DNA of 11,771 nt from Desulfovibrio sp. (lineage in GTDB: Bacteria > Desulfobacterota > Desulfovibrionia > Desulfovibrionales > Desulfovibrionaceae), in contig VSMX01000069.1 in NCBI GenBank assembly GCA_009773975.1, positions 1-11,771 on the forward strand, written 5' to 3'. The first letter of the stretch is position 1. Each line of letters opens with the position of its first letter. Below the pieces are notes generated by a model, which worked only from the letters and a program-made list of their open reading frames with translations, did not search any database and was not told the origin of the DNA. A program made the position numbers and the translations under genes. Of this stretch, positions 6,299 to 11,771 are shown one piece after another.

Positions 6299-7228
6299 AT
6301 GCTCCCCAAACGCCTTTTTGCCATCGTGACCGTCGCGATGCTGCTTTTTGCCACCCATGAATGCAATGCCCTGGTGGTGGACGGCAATCGCATCATGGAC
6401 CAGGACATGGGTGAAAATCTCTGCGCCCTGACCGTTGACGACGGTCCGTCAAATTTCACCCCCCATCTTCTGGATATGCTCAGGGACTATGGCATCCCCG
6501 CCACATTCTTCATGCTCGGCAGCAATGCCCGCCGCCTGCCTGGCGTTGTGCGCCGCGTTGCCGCGGAAGGCCATGAAATTGGCAACCATACATTCAGTCA
6601 TCCCAATCTGCACCACTTGAGTTTTGAGCAGCAAAAGGAGCAAATCGGCCTGACTGAATCGATTTTCAGGAAAATTGGCGTAACAAGTCTTTATATGCGG
6701 CCCCCATACGGCAATTATGACGAAAGGACCATAGAGATTCTCAGGGAGCATGGCCTGAAGCTCATCATGTGGTCAATGGACAGCAAGGACTGGAAACACC
6801 TGCCCGCCGATTATTCCAAGCTGCGTTCAACACGCGGAACAGTTTATGAAAACGGAAACTTGCGGGGCGTTTTCCTTTTTCACGATATCCACAAATCAAC
6901 TGTTGACGATTTGCCGCGCATAATCGCCAACCTGCGCGCCGGCGGCTGCCAGCGTTTTGTGACCATGAGCGAATATCTTGCTGGTGTGCTGGATGACGAG
7001 CCAGGAATGCTGATGACGCGCCACCCCCCAAAAACAGGGCACGCGGCACTCGGAAAGCCGGACAACGCCAGCCAGAACTCGCTTGGCGATATTCCGCTTG
7101 CCCGATGCTCGCGACCCTTTGGCCAGCCGGAGCAGGTTGCGCACAATGCTGACGATACCCGCGAAGCGGATGCCAAAAAAGTTGATGAAGCCATGCCTGT
7201 TGTGCTGACGCCCAAACCGGTCGGTTAG
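6299..7228 (+). CDS. Exported polysaccharide deacetylase (NodB domain)
   Basis: This 309-residue protein carries a Sec signal peptide (1-24, MLPKRLF then a hydrophobic core, likely cleavage after CNA) and a complete NodB homology domain (about 38-232). Motif 1 is TVDDGP with D47 and D48. Motif 2 is HTFSHP with metal ligands H97 and H101. Motif 3 is RPPYG (134-138), motif 4 is around D161-W165 and motif 5 is FHDIH with catalytic H195. All catalytic residues are present. Such enzymes remove N-acetyl or O-acetyl groups from peptidoglycan, chitin-like or exopolysaccharide chains in the periplasm; the substrate is not evident. The C-terminal 75 residues (235-309) are polar, Pro-rich and outside the domain. 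The ribosome site is weak (GCGAG). It lies between two strong terminators, so it is transcribed alone. Confidence 0.93.
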   Translation: MLPKRLFAIVTVAMLLFATHECNALVVDGNRIMDQDMGENLCALTVDDGPSNFTPHLLDMLRDYGIPATFFMLGSNARRLPGVVRRVAAEGHEIGNHTFSHPNLHHLSFEQQKEQIGLTESIFRKIGVTSLYMRPPYGNYDERTIEILREHGLKLIMWSMDSKDWKHLPADYSKLRSTRGTVYENGNLRGVFLFHDIHKSTVDDLPRIIANLRAGGCQRFVTMSEYLAGVLDDEPGMLMTRHPPKTGHAALGKPDNASQNSLGDIPLARCSRPFGQPEQVAHNADDTREADAKKVDEAMPVVLTPKPVG

Positions 7229-7270
7229 TATCAATTATCCATTTTTTCAGCCCAGATATGTGTAATTTTT

Positions 7271-7291
7271 ACCCGTATCGGGTTTTTTTTT
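7271..7291 (+). terminator. Rho-independent terminator of the deacetylase gene
   Basis: ACCCG (7271-7275) pairs with CGGGT (7279-7283) around TAT, followed by a run of T to 7291. A second arm pair, TTTTTATCC (7287-7295) and GGATAAAAA (7306-7314), follows at once and shares the T-run. Confidence 0.9.
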
Positions 7292-7359
7292 ATCCGGAAG
7301 AGCCTGGATAAAAATAACCCGCAGCTTGCAACCGCTTGTTATTGGTGAATAAATATAAT

Positions 7360-7375
7360 TGGCACACGGCTTGCT
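7360..7375 (+). promoter_or_regulatory. Sigma-54 (RpoN) promoter
   Basis: TGGCAC (7360-7365), five bases, then TTGCT (7371-7375) reproduces the -24/-12 consensus TGGCAC-N5-TTGCW exactly, including the invariant GG and GC at the correct 10-base interval. The predicted start is near 7386, 32 bases before the ATG of the small peptide gene. Sigma-54 promoters need an enhancer-binding activator; candidate upstream sites are the inverted repeats at 7287-7314 and 7313-7343 (AATAAC and GTTATT), but both are weak evidence. Confidence 0.8.
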
Positions 7376-7417
7376 TTATCAATCCATAACAACTTAAATT
7401 CTTTCAGGAGTTCAATA

Positions 7418-7588
7418 ATGCGCAAGTTCGTCGCTTCTTCCAAATTTTCCCTGTTTGCCCTTGTTTGCGCGGCCATGCTCGGCCTTGGCACTGCGGCTAT
7501 TGCTGCAGATATGCCCCAAAGCCTTGAGCATCATCATGGCGGCGGTCATGGACCTTGCGGCGGTCCCTATGGAGGCCCCTGGCGTTAA
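7418..7588 (+). CDS. Small exported His/Gly-rich peptide, 56 residues
   Basis: This 56-residue product has a Sec signal peptide: a basic start (MRK), a hydrophobic core at about 11-27 and AIAA at 27-30 as the likely cleavage region. The mature peptide of about 26-28 residues is rich in His, Gly and Pro, with HHH at 38-40, H44, a single C47 and the tail CGGPYGGPWR. The His cluster plus Cys suggests binding of a transition metal such as nickel, copper or zinc in the periplasm, but this is inference. I recognise no family. The gene is well supported: an AGGAG site 7 bases before the ATG, a sigma-54 promoter upstream and a strong terminator 8 bases after the stop. Low-complexity composition makes homology hard to judge; a peptide precursor is another possibility, but no modification enzyme lies nearby. 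Confidence 0.8.
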   Translation: MRKFVASSKFSLFALVCAAMLGLGTAAIAADMPQSLEHHHGGGHGPCGGPYGGPWR

Positions 7589-7595
7589 TTTCGGC

Positions 7596-7625
7596 AAAAA
7601 AGGCGGGAGAAATTCCCGCCTTTTT
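7596..7625. terminator. Bidirectional terminator between the small peptide gene and the NFACT gene
   Basis: AGGCGGGA (7601-7608) pairs with TCCCGCCT (7614-7621) around GAAAT. An A-run precedes the stem (from 7596) and a T-run follows it (to 7625), so it terminates both the plus-strand small gene and the convergent minus-strand gene ending at 7631. Confidence 0.92.
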
Positions 7626-7630
7626 GTTTC

Positions 7631-9181
7631 TTAACCTGCCAAATTTTCTTCCAGTTCCGGCCGCACCGCAACCTGCCTGGCGCCAAGGGTTTTCGCAATT
7701 CGCATTGTGCCTGGCGGCGCATTGCGCATTGGGCTGATGTGGCGCGCCTCCGCATAGACTATGGCCGCATCGGCCGAATCCTTGAGCCAGCTTTTGCTGG
7801 CGGCCAGCGAGCCGGCTTCCTCAAGTGTGGCATCCGGCACGATATCGCCGGGATGTTTTCTGCGAATAATGACATGGGCGCCGGGGCCGCTTTCCACATG
7901 CAGCCAGATATCCCACGGTTTGGCCAGCTTGCGCACGGCCTGGTTGCCGCGGGCATCGCGCCCGCGCAGCAAGACATAGCCATCCGAACTTGTAAATATC
8001 TGCACGTTGCGCGGCAGGGTATTCTTCAGATTGTGCATCGGGGGGCTGGCTGCCGTTCCGGAAGCGGCAGCGCCATCCACTTCGATTTCAGCAGGGGAGG
8101 CAGCCGTCAGCATGGCCAGTTCATCGCCAATTGTCTTTTTTCTTTCAGCAAGCATGGCAAGACCGCGCTCGCCGCGCCTTGCCAGGTGAAAAAGCCTTTC
8201 CATATTTTCGGTAGGCCCGAAACGGGCATCCAGGGCAATGCGGCGTTCCTGCCCCTGATATTCCAGAACAATTTCAGAGCCCCTGAAATCCCTCGAAAGC
8301 TGCCAGAGGTTGTCGCGCAGCGCCAGGGCGTCATTTTTTCTGGCAGCCATTTGCAGCAGGCGTTTTTCCTCATTCCGCAGCTTGTCCAGCAATTTTTGCA
8401 GCTTTTTGACGCGCTTCTGGCCGGGACGCGCCAAAATCCTGGCCTTGCCCGCCTCAATCTGCGCTTGAACCATATCCTGGCCGGCCCTTTCCAGAAGCTT
8501 CAATATTTCCGGGCCGGAAATTTCCTTCAGGCTGCCTCTTTGCTGAGGGGATAATGGCCAGGCATGGGCCTGGCATATTTCACCCTCGTCATTCTCGTAA
8601 AGAAAGATATCGCCGCCGCCTGCTTCCAGGTCTCCCAGGAGCGCCCATTGATCCCTCTCGTCCATTATTCCGGCCAGGGCCCGGCGCAAGTCCGGCGTGA
8701 GAACCGGCCAGTTTCTCCAATCCTCCAGAGCTTTTGCGAGTTCGCGCATTTGGGGCCAAAGCATTTCATCCGGGGCAGGGGGTTCATCAGCAGGCATAAA
8801 ATGCAGGCTGGCACCTTCCTTCATGTCCAGGCATAGCCAGACATTCTCGCCATTTCGCCCTTTTGCATCGCCCCCCGAGAGCAAAAACCAGAGGCGGCGC
8901 TGCAGGTATTGCGGCACAATAGCGCCAATTCTGGCTCCGACAGCATACTTGCGCAAACGCATGATCCAGGCATCGGGCTTTGTGCCGCTGCCAACAGGAT
9001 GGGTTACAAAGATGAAAGGCTTTTGGCGCTCATGGCGCATGTAAATTTGCTCTTCGCGGCCATGGCCGAACCAGGTAAGGGAAAGATGGCCAGGAGACGG
9101 GGACTGGATTTTGGCGATCAGGGCGCCCTCAAGACGGGGCAGCAAGGCATCGCAAAAGCGGCGGAATAAATGAGCGTCCAT
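7631..9181 (-). CDS. NFACT family protein (RqcH/FbpA-like), divergent N-domain
   Basis: This 516-residue cytoplasmic protein belongs to the NFACT family, which includes RqcH of ribosome-associated quality control and fibronectin-binding FbpA homologues. The layout fits: an NFACT-N domain (about 1-180, with LRKYAVGARI at 76-85), a helical middle with coiled coil (about 235-360) and a C-terminal NFACT-R domain (392-505) with the signature DIWLHVESGPGAHVII (424-439). RqcH recruits tRNA-Ala to stalled 60S/50S subunits to add alanine tails. Here the Asp-Arg pair that B. subtilis RqcH needs in the N-domain aligns with Q94-R95, and the ExMGRHSN-like block is not visible (116-128). The protein is also shorter than typical RqcH (about 570). 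So RNA binding is likely, but alanine tailing is doubtful. The ATG at 9181 has only a weak ribosome site (GAAG). Confidence 0.88.
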   Translation of the reverse strand: MDAHLFRRFCDALLPRLEGALIAKIQSPSPGHLSLTWFGHGREEQIYMRHERQKPFIFVTHPVGSGTKPDAWIMRLRKYAVGARIGAIVPQYLQRRLWFLLSGGDAKGRNGENVWLCLDMKEGASLHFMPADEPPAPDEMLWPQMRELAKALEDWRNWPVLTPDLRRALAGIMDERDQWALLGDLEAGGGDIFLYENDEGEICQAHAWPLSPQQRGSLKEISGPEILKLLERAGQDMVQAQIEAGKARILARPGQKRVKKLQKLLDKLRNEEKRLLQMAARKNDALALRDNLWQLSRDFRGSEIVLEYQGQERRIALDARFGPTENMERLFHLARRGERGLAMLAERKKTIGDELAMLTAASPAEIEVDGAAASGTAASPPMHNLKNTLPRNVQIFTSSDGYVLLRGRDARGNQAVRKLAKPWDIWLHVESGPGAHVIIRRKHPGDIVPDATLEEAGSLAASKSWLKDSADAAIVYAEARHISPMRNAPPGTMRIAKTLGARQVAVRPELEENLAG

Positions 9182-9221
9182 AACTTCAATGCATAATAAG
9201 GTAAAATAAGAAACGCCAAAA

Positions 9222-9250
9222 ATTATATTTTACAAACTTGATAATGCCAG
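9222..9250 (-). promoter_or_regulatory. Promoter of the NFACT gene
   Basis: On the minus strand a perfect TATAAT (9222-9227) lies 17 bases after CTGGCA (9245-9250, 4 of 6). The predicted start near 9215 leaves a leader of about 34 bases. The promoter lies back to back with the start of the decayed hicA. Confidence 0.55.
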
Positions 9251-9271
9251 CGCCAATTGCTATCAACCAGT

Positions 9272-9523
9272 ATGAATAACAGGCAAAGGAAAACATTGAA
9301 AGATATTTTTAATTATCGGCCTCCGGCAGCATCGACTGGCAGGATATAGAAGTTCTATTGCTTGCTGCAGGCTCTTCTTTGCAGGAAGGTCGAGGCTCCC
9401 GGGTCCGGTTTATTTATGAAGGCAAGGTTATCACATTTAATCGCCCACATCCAGAAAAGAAGCCAGGCTTTATCAAATCCGTGACTCAAAAAATTCCTTT
9501 TGGATATGGGAGTTTTTCCTTGA
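9272..9523 (+). pseudogene. hicA: Broken hicA toxin gene
   Basis: Conceptual translation across frames gives an mRNA-interferase toxin of the HicA family. The start MNNRQRKTLKDIFNY comes from frame 2 (ATG 9272), and IDWQDIEVLLLAAG, then EGRGSRVRF and TFNRPHPEK, from frame 1 (9331 on). EARLYQIRDS comes from frame 3 (about 9459-9488), and KFLLDMGVFP with its TGA at 9521-9523 from frame 2 again. Each switch needs one base restored. Two fit loss of one A from an A-run (9455-9458, 9488-9493); the first, near 9326-9331, could also be a lost A. The restored product would be 84 residues, normal for HicA. It is the GSRVRF variant, lacking the usual GSHxxF His motif. As written, it cannot make an intact toxin unless the frameshifts are sequencing errors. 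Confidence 0.82.
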
Positions 9524-9528
9524 AAAAA

Positions 9529-9818
9529 ATGACTCGCAAAATTATACCGCAGACATTGAATATGGCGATGAAGACAAGAGTTTTGTGGGGCATATTGCCG
9601 GAATATCAGCTATAATTGGCTTTCATGGCGATAATGTCGCCGAATTGCGAAGCGCGTTCGAAGAAGCTGCGGATGATTATCTGGATAATTGCGCAGAGGA
9701 AGGAAAGGCCACAACAGATTCAGATGAAATTGCCGGGCGTTATACAAAACCAGCCGGCCTTTTGGCAGCGCGTGAAAAAACAGTTTTCCTGGCTGGAAAA
9801 GCAGGAAGGGGGCCATGA
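9529..9818 (+). pseudogene. hicB: Broken hicB antitoxin gene
   Basis: The ATG at 9529, 5 bases after the hicA stop, opens MTRK in frame 1. The recognisable HicB body then continues in frame 3 from 9540: NYTADIEYGDEDKSFVGHI, then GISAIIGFHGDNVAELRSAFEEAADDYLDNCAEEGKA. Restoring one A in the run at 9538-9541 would join them. The HicB partial RNase-H-like domain is well preserved, but after about 9710 the sequence no longer resembles the usual KPFSGxFxxR and C-terminal DNA-binding part, and the frame closes at 9816-9818 inside a GC hairpin. A GTG at 9585 could still start a short N-terminally truncated product. In the family HicB binds HicA and represses its own operon. Confidence 0.78.
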
Positions 9819-9825
9819 GGCCCCC
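9808..9825 (-). terminator. Terminator-like hairpin after the porin gene
   Basis: GGGGGCC (9808-9814) pairs with GGCCCCC (9819-9825) around a 4-base loop. It lies 27 bases beyond the porin stop. The following minus-strand sequence (TTCCTGCTTTTCC) is only moderately T-rich. It also overlaps the end of the hicB remnant and may stop transcription from both sides. Confidence 0.65.
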
Positions 9826-9851
9826 TGATATTTCAATCTGTCAAGCCAGGA

Positions 9852-11402
9852 TTAGAATGAGTAAACAAAGCTGGCGTTGATATTCCAGGCATCCTTGGTT
9901 TCCGGGATGCTCTGGTTCAGGCGATGACGCGCGCCCCAGGCGGACTTGTCTGTATCAAGCCACAATGCGATGTAGTCGGCTTCCAGGGTAACCGTGAAGT
10001 TTTCATACATCTTGTAGGTGTTGGTCAGGCCGAATTCCAGCGCGGAGTCGCCGGTTGTCAGATACATGGCGTCCATGCCCATCAGGCCGGAGTTTGCCCA
10101 GTCACCATTGAGGGAGAGCAGCTTGGCCATCTTGGTGTCGTTGGTGCCGCCAATGTAGTTGATACGGAAAGTATGCTTGAGATCTTCAATGAAGCTCATA
10201 TCCTTCAGGCGGGCGCCGATGCCCCAGGTGCCGGCCATGTTGTGTCCGATAACGGCATCGCGGGCAATATAGGGATCACCGTCAAAGGCGAAATTTGAGT
10301 ACTTGTTGGTGTTGTTGCCGTCGAGGGAAGGCAGGCGCTCGGAGCCGTTGGCCGGATTGTCGTCATCGCCGGATGCATACCAGCCATAAATGCCGGGAGT
10401 GGCCCAGTCAAGCTTGTATTCGGCCAGCAGTGTGGCGAACCAGCCCTGGCGGTTCAGGCGGCCATCATCGTCCCAGGTAACGGAACCGTATTCAAAGTCG
10501 AAAGCAATGCGGAAAGGATCCCAGGCGGTGATATCACCGGAGATGCCGCCCCACCATGCATCACCATAAGAGGACAGGCTGCGGGCATGATTGGCATTGC
10601 TGAAATCCTTGTGGCGCGCGCCGCCCACCGGGAAGAGACCGGAATTCACGTATCCGTTGCCAGCGCCCATGTTTTTCAGATTGCCGGACCAGTTGCCGTT
10701 GCGGCTGGTGAAGCTATCGCGGAAAGTGTTCGGGCCAATCATGGAATACATACCCCAGGGGGTAATCTTGGCTCCGTCAAAGGTCAGCGGAACCAGCAGG
10801 CCAAAGGCGTCCATGTTGTCCATATAGTTGGCGCGGTAGCCGGAAATGCCGTCGCGATCATAACCGGTATAGTTGTCATTGTAGGGGCGGGCCCAGAAAG
10901 CGGTGATGCCGACCATCTCGTTGATCGGGGCGGAAACAACAATTCCGGCCACGTCATCGTTCAGCACGGAGTTGCCGGAAGCGTAGGCGGGGGTTGTGAT
11001 GTTCTGGATACCCATGCGAACTTTGACTTCGGTTTCGGGAATCATCCAGTCGATATAGGCGTTCTTCAGCTCAATGATGCGCTGGTCGGCGCCAATTGCG
11101 CCACCGGTGGAATTTTTGCCCCAGATGGTGTCGCCAATTTCAAAATATACTGTTCCGGAAAGGCTTTCGGAAGCCACGGCGTCCAACTGCAGACGGACGC
11201 GCTGGCGAGCTTCGAAGTCGTCTTCCTTGCCGTTCCAGCCGGTTGTCTTATGTCCATGGTATTTGCCCTGGAAATTGCCATTCTGGCCATAATCAAAGCT
11301 CATAATCCACTGACCCTTGGCCTTGAAATCAATGGCGCTTGCGCCGGTAGCGGCTCCAAAAACGAGACCGGCAGCCAAAATCAGCGTGGCGATCTTTTTC
11401 AT
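9852..11402 (-). CDS. Outer-membrane homotrimeric porin (Desulfovibrio type)
   Basis: This 516-residue porin should form water-filled channels in the outer membrane. It has a Sec signal peptide (MKKIATLILAAGLVFGAATGASA, in positions 1-23, cleaved before IDFKAKGQ), alternating aromatic and polar residues typical of beta strands, and a C-terminal Phe (ASFVYSF) required for outer-membrane assembly. The start of the mature part (FKAKGQWIMSFDYGQN), the ARQRVRLQLDAVASESLSG block (65-83) and the GIQNITTPAYASGNSVLNDDVAGI segment (131-154) follow the pattern of Desulfovibrio major porins. Length is normal (450-520). The ATG at 11402 has a GGAAGG ribosome site 7 bases upstream. Codon use is more regular than in neighbours, as expected for an abundant protein. 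It is transcribed alone, with its own promoter and hairpin leader. Confidence 0.93.
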   Translation of the reverse strand: MKKIATLILAAGLVFGAATGASAIDFKAKGQWIMSFDYGQNGNFQGKYHGHKTTGWNGKEDDFEARQRVRLQLDAVASESLSGTVYFEIGDTIWGKNSTGGAIGADQRIIELKNAYIDWMIPETEVKVRMGIQNITTPAYASGNSVLNDDVAGIVVSAPINEMVGITAFWARPYNDNYTGYDRDGISGYRANYMDNMDAFGLLVPLTFDGAKITPWGMYSMIGPNTFRDSFTSRNGNWSGNLKNMGAGNGYVNSGLFPVGGARHKDFSNANHARSLSSYGDAWWGGISGDITAWDPFRIAFDFEYGSVTWDDDGRLNRQGWFATLLAEYKLDWATPGIYGWYASGDDDNPANGSERLPSLDGNNTNKYSNFAFDGDPYIARDAVIGHNMAGTWGIGARLKDMSFIEDLKHTFRINYIGGTNDTKMAKLLSLNGDWANSGLMGMDAMYLTTGDSALEFGLTNTYKMYENFTVTLEADYIALWLDTDKSAWGARHRLNQSIPETKDAWNINASFVYSF

Positions 11403-11425
11403 GGTTATACCTTCCTTTTTGCTTA

Positions 11426-11439
11426 CCCTCTTGCGAGGG
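11426..11439 (-). promoter_or_regulatory. GNRA-loop hairpin in the porin leader
   Basis: In the porin mRNA, CCCTC-GCAA-GAGGG forms a 5-bp GC-rich stem closed by a GCAA tetraloop, about 10 bases before the ribosome site. Stable hairpins here commonly raise mRNA stability for abundant envelope proteins; that role is inferred. On the plus strand the same hairpin is followed by GTTTTATTT, so it could also act as a weak terminator. Confidence 0.5.
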
Positions 11440-11477
11440 GTTTTATTTCAGAACCTGATTGCTTTTCCTTGGGCAGA

Positions 11478-11506
11478 TAAATAATGCAACCCGGCCCTGT
11501 TTGCAA
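11478..11506 (-). promoter_or_regulatory. Candidate porin promoter
   Basis: On the minus strand TTGCAA (11501-11506) and TATTTA (11478-11483) are 17 bases apart. The match is modest, 4 of 6 and 3 of 6. The start would be near 11471, giving a leader of about 69 bases that includes the GNRA hairpin. Confidence 0.35.
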
Positions 11507-11771
11507 GTCTTTTCGTGCAAATTTTTTTACTCATTAGGCCAATCGTCAAAAAAAAATATTTTTTTTCCAACTAACTGATATAGTTGCAGTAAAAAATGGC
11601 GCAAAAAGTTTTTAATTCGCGGATAAATCTCTTTATCAAATTGTGCCAGAAGGCCTCGTAATGAGTGGAGAGGATGAATGGCTCCCTTGTCTGGAATTTT
11701 ACTGATCTTCCAAATTTTTACTAAACAATATTTAGCAAAGCTGCTACACTGCATGGCATGGAACTACCAAG
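11507..11771. other. AT-rich gene-free stretch upstream of the porin
   Basis: This stretch shows no gene I can support. It holds long A and T tracts, including a perfect 18-bp palindrome of eight A, TA and eight T (11549-11566), which should be rigid, curved DNA and could act as an UP-type element or a silencer site. A 75-codon minus-strand frame (11527-11754) lacks a ribosome site and recognisable homology. An ATG at 11758 on the plus strand could begin a gene beyond the window, but nothing supports it. Confidence 0.5.

Noticed and set aside
7418..7588. Small exported peptide as a RiPP precursor
   Set aside because: The Gly/Cys/His tail is suggestive, but no radical SAM, YcaO, protease or export gene lies nearby, and the signal is a Sec type.
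10587..11480. Plus-strand frame of 297 codons opposite the porin
   Set aside because: The porin has signal peptide, terminal Phe and family pattern; the antisense frame is an artefact of its codon use.
11527..11754. 75-codon minus-strand frame, with a faint resemblance to the end of a transposase (FDK...KNF)
   Set aside because: The resemblance is only a few residues, there is no ribosome site, and the region is very AT-rich, so open frames arise by chance. No terminal inverted repeats were seen.
1..11771. CRISPR array, tRNA or rRNA genes, prophage or integron parts
   Set aside because: No regularly spaced direct repeats, no tRNA cloverleaf or CCA end, and no rRNA or integrase sequence were seen on either strand.

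Overview
The window looks like a stretch of chromosome from a Gram-negative sulfate-reducing bacterium of the Desulfovibrio group (Desulfovibrionaceae). The evidence is a porin of the Desulfovibrio outer-membrane homotrimeric type, a MucR/Ros-type zinc-finger regulator, a short-form CstA transporter, and a canonical sigma-54 promoter. Base composition is moderate in genes and AT-rich between them. This placement is inferred from protein families recognised by eye; no database search was run.

Layout. Positions 132-608 (+) hold the MucR-like regulator, and 726-1433 (+) a metallo-beta-lactamase-fold hydrolase. Positions 1436-1613 are a gene-free, tail-to-tail spacer packed with consecutive hairpins, probably a dispersed intergenic repeat. 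Positions 1636-2145 (-) hold cytoplasmic cyclophilin ppiB. Positions 2397-4183 (-) are a tight two-gene operon: a membrane-anchored protein and an exported protein, both of unknown function. A 335-bp divergent control region separates this operon from cstA (4519-6012, +), a peptide or pyruvate transporter that ends in a UUCG-loop terminator. Positions 6299-7228 (+) encode an exported NodB polysaccharide deacetylase with a strong terminator.

Positions 7360-7588 (+) carry a near-perfect sigma-54 promoter driving a 56-residue exported His/Gly-rich peptide; I regard this as the most novel item. A bidirectional terminator separates it from a convergent NFACT-family protein (7631-9181, -). Positions 9272-9818 (+) are a decayed hicA-hicB toxin-antitoxin pair broken by successive one-base frameshifts. 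Positions 9852-11402 (-) encode the porin, and the remaining 369 bases are its AT-rich upstream region.

The genes do not form one pathway. Most are single transcription units with their own promoter and terminator. Common threads are cell-envelope functions (porin, deacetylase, exported proteins, small exported peptide), nutrient uptake (cstA, porin) and protein quality control (ppiB, NFACT protein). No complete large novel system is visible. The accessory traces are the dead hicAB locus and the hairpin-rich spacer.
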